A DNA stretch of 13,474 nt, taken from positions 24,489 to 37,962 of the forward strand of contig DCTX01000044.1 in the NCBI GenBank assembly GCA_002329325.1, given 5' to 3'. Source of the stretch: Anaerolineales bacterium UBA1429. GTDB taxonomy: Bacteria > Chloroflexota > Anaerolineae > UBA1429. Position 1 is the stretch's first letter. Every line of letters starts with the position of its first letter. The translations under genes were made by a program, and so were the position numbers. Under the pieces are notes generated by a model. The model did no database searches. It saw nothing but the letters and a program-made list of their open reading frames with translations, and had not been told where the DNA came from. Below, piece by piece: positions 1 through 6,780 of the stretch.

Positions 1-794
1 TGATGTTCGGCTATGCCTGCACCGAGACCCCCGAGCTGATGCCCATGCCGATCCTGCTGGCTCACGCCCTCGTCAAACGGCTGGCCGCCGTGCGCAAGGA
101 TGGCACCCTGCCCTACCTGCGCCCCGATGGCAAGAGCCAGGTGACGGTAGAGTATCATTATGGCAAGCCGGTGCGGCTGCACACCGTCGTCGTGGCCGCC
201 CAGCACGATCCCGACGTGACCCAGGAGCAGATCCACCGCGACATCATCGAGCACGTGGTCAAGCAGGTGGTGCCGGCGGAGATGCTGGATGCCGAGACGC
301 GCTACTTTATCAATAGCACGGGTCGCTTTGTCATCGGCGGGCCGATGGGCGATGCGGGGCTGACGGGGCGCAAGATCATTGTGGATACCTACGGCGGCAT
401 GATCCCCCACGGCGGCGGCGCCTTCTCGGGCAAGGACCCCACCAAGGTGGACCGCTCCGGCTCATATGCCACCCGCTGGGTGGCCAAGAACATCGTGGCC
501 GCCGGGCTGGCCGAGCGCTGCCAAATCCAGATCGCCTACACCATCGGCGTGGCCCAGCCGGTGTCGCTGAACATCGAGACCTTTGGCACGGGCGCCCTGC
601 CCGATGAGCGCCTGGAGGCGCTGGTGCGAGAGGTGTTTGACCTGCGCCCCGGGGCCATCATCCGCGACCTGGGCCTGCGACGCCCCATCTACAAGCCCAC
701 GGCCGCCTACGGCCACTTTGGCCGCCACGACATCGACGCGCCCTGGGAGGAAACCGACCGGGTGGAGGCCCTCAAGAGCGCTGCAGGGCTCTAG
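1..794 (+). CDS. metK: S-adenosylmethionine synthase (methionine adenosyltransferase), 5' end missing
   Basis: Makes S-adenosylmethionine from methionine and ATP in the cytosol. The window opens inside the gene: the first full codons read MFGYA, which in MetK directly follows the GDQG motif, so roughly the first 120 of about 390-400 residues lie upstream. Family landmarks seen in order are [39 protein letters not shown], the glycine-rich loop GGGAFSGKD (bases 411-437, phosphate/K+ binding region), KVDRSGSYA, and the C-terminal YGHFGR. It ends at TAG 792-794 with the usual short C-terminus. The ATG at base 3 is an internal methionine and not the start. Identity is near certain. A hairpin just downstream separates it from the polysaccharide genes, so it is probably not part of that operon, although it supplies the cofactor a methyltransferase would need. 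Confidence 0.98.
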   Translation, partial: MFGYACTETPELMPMPILLAHALVKRLAAVRKDGTLPYLRPDGKSQVTVEYHYGKPVRLHTVVVAAQHDPDVTQEQIHRDIIEHVVKQVVPAEMLDAETRYFINSTGRFVIGGPMGDAGLTGRKIIVDTYGGMIPHGGGAFSGKDPTKVDRSGSYATRWVAKNIVAAGLAERCQIQIAYTIGVAQPVSLNIETFGTGALPDERLEALVREVFDLRPGAIIRDLGLRRPIYKPTAAYGHFGRHDIDAPWEETDRVEALKSAAGL

Positions 795-814
795 CGCCAG
801 GATCGCGTACACGG

Positions 815-855
815 CGCGCCGGAGGCGGGGGTTCCCGCCCCCGGCGCGTTCCTTT
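815..855 (+). terminator. Probable intrinsic terminator after metK
   Basis: A near-perfect inverted repeat: arm CGCGCCGG-A-GGCGGG (815-829), loop GGTT (830-833), arm CCCGCC-C-CCGGCGCG (834-848). That is 14 pairs with a single A/C mismatch. TTCCTTT (849-855) follows, a short, imperfect T tract. It starts 20 bases after the metK stop and before the next promoter, as expected for a terminator. The weak T tract means it might instead be only a stabilising 3' hairpin. Confidence 0.7.
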
Positions 856-875
856 GGCGGCGGCCGCCTGCCGCC
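856..875. repeat. Second GC hairpin directly after the terminator
   Basis: GGCGGC (856-861) and GCCGCC (870-875) form a 6-pair stem with an 8-base loop; an alternative pairing within GGCGGCCGCC also exists. It abuts the metK hairpin and ends 8 bases before the -35 box at 883. It may back up termination or insulate the promoter. In DNA this GC-rich, a chance stem of this size is possible. Confidence 0.35.
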
Positions 876-882
876 CCGCTGT

Positions 883-911
883 TTGACAGCCCCCATCCTG
901 CTGTCTACACT
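883..911 (+). promoter_or_regulatory. Sigma-70-type promoter for the forward glycan operon
   Basis: TTGACA (883-888) is a perfect -35 box. It is followed by exactly 17 bases and then TACACT (906-911), which matches the TATAAT -10 consensus at four of six positions, including the key A2 and T6. Transcription would start near 918, giving a leader of about 27 bases before the GTG at 945, with the ribosome site AGAGGTGA at 933-940. It lies between the metK terminator and the methyltransferase-like gene, the position expected for the head of an operon. It probably drives 945-8022, since later gaps in that run are all 50 bases or less. Confidence 0.75.
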
Positions 912-944
912 CTGCTCGACTGCCAACCAACAAGAGGTGAGCCC

Positions 945-1769
945 GTGGCAGAGCACGATTCCATCCCGCCGAACGCCCAGGATCCTCTGTGGCGCGGCGT
1001 GGACCTGTCTGGCATCACGGCGGTGCTGGGCCCCGCCGGCGGCCAGTTGCTCCAGGCTCTGGCCCAACAGGCTGCTGCCGTGGGCAGCGGCTGTGTGCTC
1101 GCCATCGGCTACGAGCTGGAACCCCTGACCCAGATCCTGCCCCTGGCCGATGAGTTGCCCATCGCGGTGCTGAACGCGCGCATCCGGCAACTGCCCCTGG
1201 CCGAGGGTTCCGTGGATCTGCTGGTGATGAACGGCACCCTGCGCCAGGTGCCCCTCCGGCACCTGGAGACCATGCTGCAGGAGATCTGGCGGGTGCTGGC
1301 GCCGGGCGGGCAGTTGCGCGTCGCCGACATCATCGAGCCCAGTCAGGAGCCCCACGCCGAGGCCTGGCGCGTGCGCAACGAGCTGGTCGTCAAGCTGGGC
1401 GCCGCCTTGGAGCGCCCCGTGGCAAATTATGTCAATTTGCGCGACGCGGCAGCGGCCCTGGCCAGCGTCGGCTTTGAGGAGCTGGCCGTCACCATCCTGC
1501 CGGGCATGCCCCTGACCGACGCCTGGCTGGAGGCCACCCACAGCGCCATCGAGGCCATGGCCTCACGCGTCGGCGATCCGACGGTGCGCCGCGCGATCAT
1601 CGAGCGCGATCTGCCCCGGCTGGCCGCCGCCTATCGCCAGGGCGATCAGCGGGCGGCGGAGCGCTTTGTCTTGCGGGGCCGCAAGATCGGCGACCTGGCC
1701 CTGAGCATGGAGGCCGCCTTCACCGAACAAGACCTGGTGGATGACGACGATGATGACGACGATGGCTGA
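945..1769 (+). CDS. Methyltransferase-like protein with degenerate SAM site and poly-Asp tail
   Basis: A 274-residue protein. The GTG start is chosen because AGAGGTGA (933-940) lies just upstream. Residues 76-130 resemble the second half of a class I SAM-dependent methyltransferase (Methyltransf_11/UbiE type): LPLAEGSVDLLVMN, then a helix, then IWRVLAPGGQLRVADII, the last being the very characteristic post-motif strand. The first half is abnormal. Where motif I should read like VLDIGCGTG, residues 51-57 read VLAIGYE. The acidic strand-2 loop that binds the SAM ribose is missing, with only about 20 residues between motif I and the strand-4 region. Residues 163-183 (VNLRD...LASVGFEEL) fit the usual C-terminal part. 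Residues 266-273 are eight consecutive Asp. It could be a non-catalytic methyltransferase relative or a distinct scaffold. It is first in the operon, 6 bases before a GT4 gene, so a role in glycan modification or regulation is an inference. Confidence 0.75.
   Translation: MAEHDSIPPNAQDPLWRGVDLSGITAVLGPAGGQLLQALAQQAAAVGSGCVLAIGYELEPLTQILPLADELPIAVLNARIRQLPLAEGSVDLLVMNGTLRQVPLRHLETMLQEIWRVLAPGGQLRVADIIEPSQEPHAEAWRVRNELVVKLGAALERPVANYVNLRDAAAALASVGFEELAVTILPGMPLTDAWLEATHSAIEAMASRVGDPTVRRAIIERDLPRLAAAYRQGDQRAAERFVLRGRKIGDLALSMEAAFTEQDLVDDDDDDDDG
1422..1440. repeat. Perfect 7-bp inverted repeat inside the methyltransferase-like gene
   Basis: GCAAATT (1422-1428) and AATTTGC (1434-1440) flank ATGTC, giving an AT-rich operator-like palindrome inside very GC-rich coding sequence. 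It encodes the ANYVNL stretch. It could be a regulator binding site, a small hairpin, or a codon-level coincidence. Confidence 0.35.
1740..1763 (+). repeat. Tandem 12-base repeat encoding eight aspartates
   Basis: GATGACGACGAT occurs twice back to back (1740-1751 and 1752-1763), encoding the eight-Asp tail at residues 266-273 of the methyltransferase-like protein. The next codons are Gly and stop. The exact repeat at DNA level points to slippage or duplication as its origin. Confidence 0.9.
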
Positions 1770-1775
1770 GCCGCC

Positions 1776-2897
1776 ATGACCATCTATGTGGACGTGTCCG
1801 CCGCCGTTCACGGCAAGGCCGGGCTGAGCCGCTATGCCGAGAGCCTGGCTACCGCGCTGGCCCCCCTGCTGGGCGAACAGCTGTCCCTCTTTCAGAACAG
1901 CCTGGGGCGGCTGGGCCCGTTGCCGGGCTGGCCCGCCACCCGCGTCGCCGGCGTGCCCTGGGGCTACAAGCCCTGGCGCGGGCTGGTGCTGGCGCGGCAC
2001 CTGGTTCGCTGGCCCATGCGGGGACTTCTGCCCGGCGCCCGGCTCTTTCACGCCACCGAGCATCTCTTGCCGCCCCTGGGCGACCTGCCCACCGTCCTGA
2101 CGGTGCACGATCTGATCTTTGAGCGGTTCCCGGCCTATCACAAACGCTCCAACTACCTGTATCTGCGCGCGGCCATGCCGATCTTCTGCCGGCGGGCCTC
2201 CGCCGTCATCGCCATCTCCGAGAGCACCCGGCAGGACCTGATCGAGCGCTATCGGCTGCCCCCGGCCAAGATCGCGGTCATCCCCGAGGCAGCCGCGCCC
2301 CACTTTATGCCTCAGCCCCCCGAGGTCATCGCCGAGGCACGGGCTCGCTACGGCCTGCCGGAGCGCTATGCCCTGGCCGTGGGGACGCTGGAGCCGCGCA
2401 AGAACCTGACGCGCCTGGTGGATGCCTGCGGCCCCCTGTTCGAGCACGGGCTGCTGGATGCCCTGGTGCTGGTGGGCGCCCGGGGCTGGCTCTACGAAGG
2501 CTTCTTCCAGCACCTCGAGGCCTCACCCTGGCGAGAACGCATCATCCTGCCCGGGTTCGTGCGCGATCAGGACCTGCCGGCCGTCTATGGCGGGGCCCTG
2601 GTCACGGCCCAGCCTTCTCTCTATGAAGGCTTTGGCCTGCCGGTGCTGGAGGCCATGGCCTGCGGGAGCCCCGTGTGCGCCAGCGCCAGCTCCAGCCTGC
2701 CCGAGGTGGGCGGCGACGCCGCGCGCTACTTTGACCCGCAGGACACCGAAGCGATGACGGAGGCGTTGCGCGCCGTCGCCGAGGACAAGGAACGCCAGCG
2801 ACAGATGCGCGAGGCGGGGCTGGCCCGCGCACGCCAATTCACCTGGGCCGAGACGGCCCGCCAGACGATGGCGCTCTATGAGCGCCTGTTGGGATAA
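1776..2897 (+). CDS. GT4 family glycosyltransferase (GT-B fold)
   Basis: A 373-residue retaining glycosyltransferase that would transfer a sugar from a nucleotide-sugar donor onto a growing lipid-linked or cytoplasmic glycan. The N-terminal domain has a glycine loop (HGKAGLSRY, residues 12-20) and TVHDLIFERFP (109-119). The C-terminal Glycos_transf_1 domain has AVGTLEPRKN (201-210) and the donor-binding EX7E motif as EGFGLPVLE with E284 and E292. Length and order are normal for the family, near mannosyl/rhamnosyl/glucosyltransferases of WbdA or PimA type, but the sugar cannot be told from sequence. The ATG begins 6 bases after the previous stop with no clear ribosome site, which suggests translational coupling to the upstream gene. 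It ends with TAA 2895-2897. Confidence 0.93.
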   Translation: MTIYVDVSAAVHGKAGLSRYAESLATALAPLLGEQLSLFQNSLGRLGPLPGWPATRVAGVPWGYKPWRGLVLARHLVRWPMRGLLPGARLFHATEHLLPPLGDLPTVLTVHDLIFERFPAYHKRSNYLYLRAAMPIFCRRASAVIAISESTRQDLIERYRLPPAKIAVIPEAAAPHFMPQPPEVIAEARARYGLPERYALAVGTLEPRKNLTRLVDACGPLFEHGLLDALVLVGARGWLYEGFFQHLEASPWRERIILPGFVRDQDLPAVYGGALVTAQPSLYEGFGLPVLEAMACGSPVCASASSSLPEVGGDAARYFDPQDTEAMTEALRAVAEDKERQRQMREAGLARARQFTWAETARQTMALYERLLG

Positions 2898-2939
2898 TCC
2901 AAGACGCCCGCATACGTTGTGCGAAAGGAGCGATGATAG

Positions 2940-3923
2940 ATGGGTGTGAAGCAAGCAACCAGCCGCGAGTTCGGCCATTCTTGGCTCTTTGATCCGGCCG
3001 AGGGCGTTACCATCGTCAGCCCGGCGGGCACCGGGCCGGGCCACTGGGCGGGGGCGCCCGGCGTCATCTATGACCCCGAATCCGCCCGCTTTTACCTGAG
3101 CTACCGCGTGCGCAGGCCCCAGCCCATTCGAGGCGGAGAGTGCTACGTCGCCTCCTCGGAGGATGGCGTCCACTTTGACGTGATCTGGTCGGCCACCAAG
3201 GGCGATTTCGGGTCGCCCTCTGTGGAGCGTTTCTCCATCACCAAAGCGCCCGATGGCCGCTGGCTGCTCTACCCCAGCTATGTGGACCCCGCCGACAACC
3301 GCTGGCGGATCGACGTGATCCAGGCGGACGACCCCGCCTCATTCGACGTGAGCCAGCGCCAGAAGGTCTTCACCGCCTCGGAGCTGGGCGTCGAGGGCGT
3401 CAAGGACCCCTGGGTCATCCGGCTGAACGGCGTCTACTATATGCTCATCAGCTATGCCATGCGTATGCAGGACCTGTCGGCGGATCAGCAGGCGCGCATG
3501 CACGCCACCGGGGACATCTACAACACCGGCCTGACCCTCTCCAGCTCGGCGATGGCCGTCAGCCTGGATGGCCTCAAGTACGAGTGGCTGGGCGACGTGT
3601 TCCCGCCCAACATCGGCGCCTGGGATGGCTATGCGGCGCGGCTGGGCTGCGTCATCGCCACCGACCATGGCTGGATCGGCTACTATGACGGCAGCGCCTC
3701 GGTGGAAGGCAACTATGAGGAGCGCACCGGCCTGGCCCACTCGTGGGACCTGCGCCACTTTCAGCGGCTCAGCTTCGAGGGCCCGGTGCTCGTCTCGCCC
3801 CATGGCAGCGGCAGCTTGCGCTACATCGACGCCGTGCCCCTGAAGGACGAGATCCTGCTCTACTATGAGTACTGCCGTCCCGATGGCTCCCACGAGCTGC
3901 GCATGAACCGTCTGCCGCGCTAG
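2940..3923 (+). CDS. Five-bladed beta-propeller glycosidase-like protein (GH43/GH32/GH130 type)
   Basis: A 327-residue protein with a strong ribosome site AAAGGAG (2924-2930) 9 bases before the ATG. Its repeated short strands with aromatic and Asp signatures match the glycoside hydrolase propeller superfamily: GAPGVIYDPESARFYLSYR (38-56), a blade with YVASSEDGVHF (69-79), VKDPWVIRLNGVYYMLISY (154-172), SAMAVSLDGLKYEW (203-216), and a closing YYEYCRPDGSHELRMNRL (308-325). D45 and D156 (in KDP) sit where the catalytic base and pKa-modulating Asp lie in GH43-like enzymes. The general acid Glu is not certain from reading alone. There is no signal peptide or membrane segment, so it should be cytoplasmic. 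That is unlike secreted GH43 enzymes but compatible with GH130 phosphorylases or a trimming role. It sits 42 bases after a GT4 gene and 42 before a sulfatase, a pairing that suggests both act on the same glycan. Confidence 0.75.
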   Translation: MGVKQATSREFGHSWLFDPAEGVTIVSPAGTGPGHWAGAPGVIYDPESARFYLSYRVRRPQPIRGGECYVASSEDGVHFDVIWSATKGDFGSPSVERFSITKAPDGRWLLYPSYVDPADNRWRIDVIQADDPASFDVSQRQKVFTASELGVEGVKDPWVIRLNGVYYMLISYAMRMQDLSADQQARMHATGDIYNTGLTLSSSAMAVSLDGLKYEWLGDVFPPNIGAWDGYAARLGCVIATDHGWIGYYDGSASVEGNYEERTGLAHSWDLRHFQRLSFEGPVLVSPHGSGSLRYIDAVPLKDEILLYYEYCRPDGSHELRMNRLPR

Positions 3924-3965
3924 GAGCCGAAAGCAGCAATACATCGAGGAAGGGGGCCTGAGGAC

Positions 3966-5441
3966 ATGCGGGCGATCCTGCTGATGTTCGATTCGTTGAA
4001 CCGGCGATACCTGCCCTGTTATGGCAACACCTGGGTGCAGGCCCCCAACTTTCAGCGGCTGGCCGAGCGCTCCGTCGTGTTCGACAACGCCTACGTGGGC
4101 TCGATGCCCTGTATGCCGGCCCGGCGCGAGCTGCATACCGGGCGATACAACTTCTTGCACCGCAGTTGGGGGCCTCTGGAGCCCTTTGACGACTCGCTGC
4201 CTGTGCTGCTGCGCCAGCAGGGCGTGCACTGCCACCTGGTATCCGATCACCAGCACTACTGGGAGGATGGCGGCGCCACCTACCATCAGCGCTACACCAC
4301 CTGGGAGGCGATCCGCGGCCAGGAGGGTGACCGCTGGAAGGCCCACGTGGGCGAGGTGACGGCCCTCAACGACCAGTTGCGCCCCCAGGATCGCGTCAAC
4401 CGCCAGTACATGCCCACCGAGGCCGACCAGCCCCAGAGCCGCACCATCGCCGAGGCCCTGGCCTTCCTGGAGAGGAACCACGAAAAGGACAACTGGTTCC
4501 TGCACGTCGAGACGTTCGATCCCCACGAGCCGTTCTTCACCCAGCAGCACTACAAAGCCCTCTACCCGGATGGCTACGGCGGCCCCGACCTGGATTGGCC
4601 CGAGTACCGCCGTGTGGACGAGAGCGAGGACGAGATCCGCCGCTACCGCCACAACTATGCCGCGCTGGTGACCATGTGCGATACGAACCTGGGCCGCCTG
4701 CTGGACGCCATGGATCGCTACGACATGTGGCGGGATACCATGCTCATCGTCAACACCGACCACGGCTTCTTGCTGGGCGAGCACGATTGGTGGGCCAAGT
4801 GCGTCATGCCCTTTTACAGCGAGGTCGCCCATATGCCCCTGTTCATCTGGGACCCTCGCGCGGCCCAGGCGGGCGTCCGGCGTAGCGCCCTGGTGCAGAC
4901 CATTGACCTCGCCCCCACCCTGCTGGACTACTTTGGCGTAGCGGCGCCGCCGGACATGCAGGGCCGCGCCCTGGGCGCGACGGTGGCGGACGATACGCCC
5001 GTGCGCGAGGCCGGGCTGTTCGGCATCCACGGCGGCCAGGTGAACGTCACCGATGGCCGTTATGTCTATATGCGTGGCCCGGCCGCGCCCGACAACAGCC
5101 CCCTCTATGACTATACCCTGATGCCCACCCACATGCGCGGCCTCTTTACCGTCGAGGAGCTGCGCCGGGCCACCCTCCACGAGCCCCTACCCTTCACCAA
5201 GGGGGCGCCGGTCCTGCGCATCCCGGCGGCGCGCTCCGATAACCCCGACGTGCGCCCCGCCATCCTGGATACCCTGCTGTTCGACCTGCTGGCCGACCCC
5301 CGGCAGGAGCATCCTCTGCAGGATGCCGAGATCGAGGCCAGGATGTGCGCCCATCTGGTGCGGCTGATGCTCGCCAACGACGCCCCACCGGAGCAGTTCA
5401 CGCGGTTGGGCCTCACGCCCGACCCCGGGGCCTATTCATGA
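3966..5441 (+). CDS. Formylglycine-type sulfatase (sulfatase-like hydrolase), cytoplasmic
   Basis: A 491-residue member of the alkaline phosphatase/sulfatase superfamily that would hydrolyse a sulfate ester (or a related phosphate ester). The start has a ribosome site GAGGAAGGGGG (3946-3956) about 9 bases upstream. The formylglycine signature is C49-M-P-A-R53, followed by ELHTGR, a full CxPxR type I sulfatase motif. Other active-site elements are D9 in LLMFDSLN, H95 in SDHQH, D185-P-H187 in ETFDPHEPF, D265-H266 in NTDHGF, and K278 in WWAKC. The usual tandem Asp at the N-terminus is Asp-Ser here. There is no signal peptide: the protein begins directly with the first catalytic strand. Activity would need a formylglycine-generating enzyme, and none is in the window. 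Its place between glycan genes suggests a cytoplasmic step on a sulfated sugar. Substrate unknown. Confidence 0.93.
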   Translation: MRAILLMFDSLNRRYLPCYGNTWVQAPNFQRLAERSVVFDNAYVGSMPCMPARRELHTGRYNFLHRSWGPLEPFDDSLPVLLRQQGVHCHLVSDHQHYWEDGGATYHQRYTTWEAIRGQEGDRWKAHVGEVTALNDQLRPQDRVNRQYMPTEADQPQSRTIAEALAFLERNHEKDNWFLHVETFDPHEPFFTQQHYKALYPDGYGGPDLDWPEYRRVDESEDEIRRYRHNYAALVTMCDTNLGRLLDAMDRYDMWRDTMLIVNTDHGFLLGEHDWWAKCVMPFYSEVAHMPLFIWDPRAAQAGVRRSALVQTIDLAPTLLDYFGVAAPPDMQGRALGATVADDTPVREAGLFGIHGGQVNVTDGRYVYMRGPAAPDNSPLYDYTLMPTHMRGLFTVEELRRATLHEPLPFTKGAPVLRIPAARSDNPDVRPAILDTLLFDLLADPRQEHPLQDAEIEARMCAHLVRLMLANDAPPEQFTRLGLTPDPGAYS

Positions 5442-5478
5442 GCCCGAGGGGCGCAAACCTCCGCCGACCAGGGGCACC

Positions 5479-6771
5479 ATGAAGCTGCTCTACGTCACCC
5501 CGGCCTATCCGCCCATGGTGGGCGGCGGAGAGCTCCTGGTGTATGCCCTGGCGGAGCAGGCCGTGGCCGCCGGCCACCAGGTCACCGTGGTGACCTCGGA
5601 TGTGGCCGGCAGCGAGGACTTTTGGCGGTGGCGCCCGGCCCACGGGCGGGTGGCTCCCACCACCGCGCAGGAGGGGGCCGTGCGGGTGATCCGCTGCCCG
5701 GCGACGGGCGTCCCCGGGGGATGGCCGGGGCTGCTGCTGTGGCGCCGCGCCATGATCGCCGCGGCCGCCTGCCCCGGCGCATCGGAGCGATTGCTGATGC
5801 GGATGGCGCGACGCGTGCCCACCATACCTGGCCTGGAGCGCGTCCTGGCCGGGCTTGACGATCACGATCTGGTGCACGGGTTCAACCTATCCTGGGAGCA
5901 CCCGCTGGTGGCCGCCTGGCGCCATGCCCGCTCCAGGGGTGTGCCCTTTGTGGTGCGGCCCGACGTGCACCTGGGCGCCCCCGGCGACGGGCGCATCGCC
6001 CGCAACTATACCATGCCCCACCAATTGCGCCTCCTCCGCGACGCCGACGCCGTGGTGGTGAACACGCGTCTGGAGCGCGACGCCCTCATCGCCCTGGGGG
6101 TGGCCCCGGAGCGCGCCTCCGTTGTGGGGAGCGGGTTCCACCCACGATCGGCCGCCACCGATGCGCAGACGGCCGCCGATGTGATGGCCGCCAACGGCCT
6201 GGCCGACCCGCTGATCCTCTTCATCGGGCGGGTGGGGCGCGACAAGGGGGCCATAGACGCCGCCAGGGCGATCCTGACGCTGGCCCAGCGCAGCGACGCG
6301 CCCGCGCGACCTTGCCTCGGCCTGATCGGCGCCGTGGGGCGCGACTTTGGGCGCTACTACCGGCGGCTGCCGGAGGCCGCCCGTAGGTGGGTGCGGCCCC
6401 TGGGCTTTGTCAGCGAGGCCGACAAGCATGCCCTGTTGAGTCGCGCCCGCGCCCTGGTGCTCCCCTCGCGGGTGGACTCCTTCGGCATCGTGCTCCTGGA
6501 GGCGTGGGCCCACGGCAAGCCCGTCATCGGCGCCAGGGCGGGCGGCATCCCCGGCGTGATCGACGAGGGACACGATGGGCTCCTGGTGGATTGGGGCGAC
6601 GTCGGGGGTCTGGCCGACGCCATCGCCCGCCTGCTGGCCGATCCTCAGGCCGCCGAGCGCATGGGGGCCGCGGGCCGTGAGAAGACGGCCCGTGAGTACA
6701 CCTGGCAGGCGGTGTACGGCCGCCTGGAGCGGGTGTACCAGAGCCTGGCCGCCGCCGATCGGCCGGAGTAG
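5479..6771 (+). CDS. GT4 family glycosyltransferase (Asp-variant EX7E)
   Basis: A 430-residue GT-B fold protein starting MKLLYVTPAYPP, with glycine loop GGGE (15-18) and HQVTVVTSDV (33-42) typical of the acceptor domain. Then come VHGFNLSWEHP (132-142), a pivot around FVVRPDVHLG (157-166), and the donor domain with ILFIGRVGRDKG (246-257). The donor motif reads DSFGIVLLE, so the first glutamate of EX7E is Asp333 while E341 is kept. This is a conservative change also seen in some GT4 enzymes. A GGIPGVIDEGHDGLLV nucleotide-sugar loop follows. The ATG at 5479 has CAGGGGC (5469-5475) 3 bases upstream. It lies 37 bases after the sulfatase and 9 before the next glycosyltransferase, in the same operon. 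Sugar specificity cannot be read. Confidence 0.92.
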   Translation: MKLLYVTPAYPPMVGGGELLVYALAEQAVAAGHQVTVVTSDVAGSEDFWRWRPAHGRVAPTTAQEGAVRVIRCPATGVPGGWPGLLLWRRAMIAAAACPGASERLLMRMARRVPTIPGLERVLAGLDDHDLVHGFNLSWEHPLVAAWRHARSRGVPFVVRPDVHLGAPGDGRIARNYTMPHQLRLLRDADAVVVNTRLERDALIALGVAPERASVVGSGFHPRSAATDAQTAADVMAANGLADPLILFIGRVGRDKGAIDAARAILTLAQRSDAPARPCLGLIGAVGRDFGRYYRRLPEAARRWVRPLGFVSEADKHALLSRARALVLPSRVDSFGIVLLEAWAHGKPVIGARAGGIPGVIDEGHDGLLVDWGDVGGLADAIARLLADPQAAERMGAAGREKTAREYTWQAVYGRLERVYQSLAAADRPE

Positions 6772-6780
6772 GGAGGTCCT

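Noticed and set aside
1..944. A SAM riboswitch near metK
   Set aside because: The metK start is outside the window, and the 795-944 gap holds hairpins and a promoter but no recognisable SAM aptamer elements.
3339..5180. A long reverse-strand open frame of about 613 codons across the glycosidase and sulfatase genes
   Set aside because: It is antisense to two genes with clear family motifs. Its translation is low-complexity (rich in G, V, H, A, Q) with no domain, as expected from GC-rich coding DNA.
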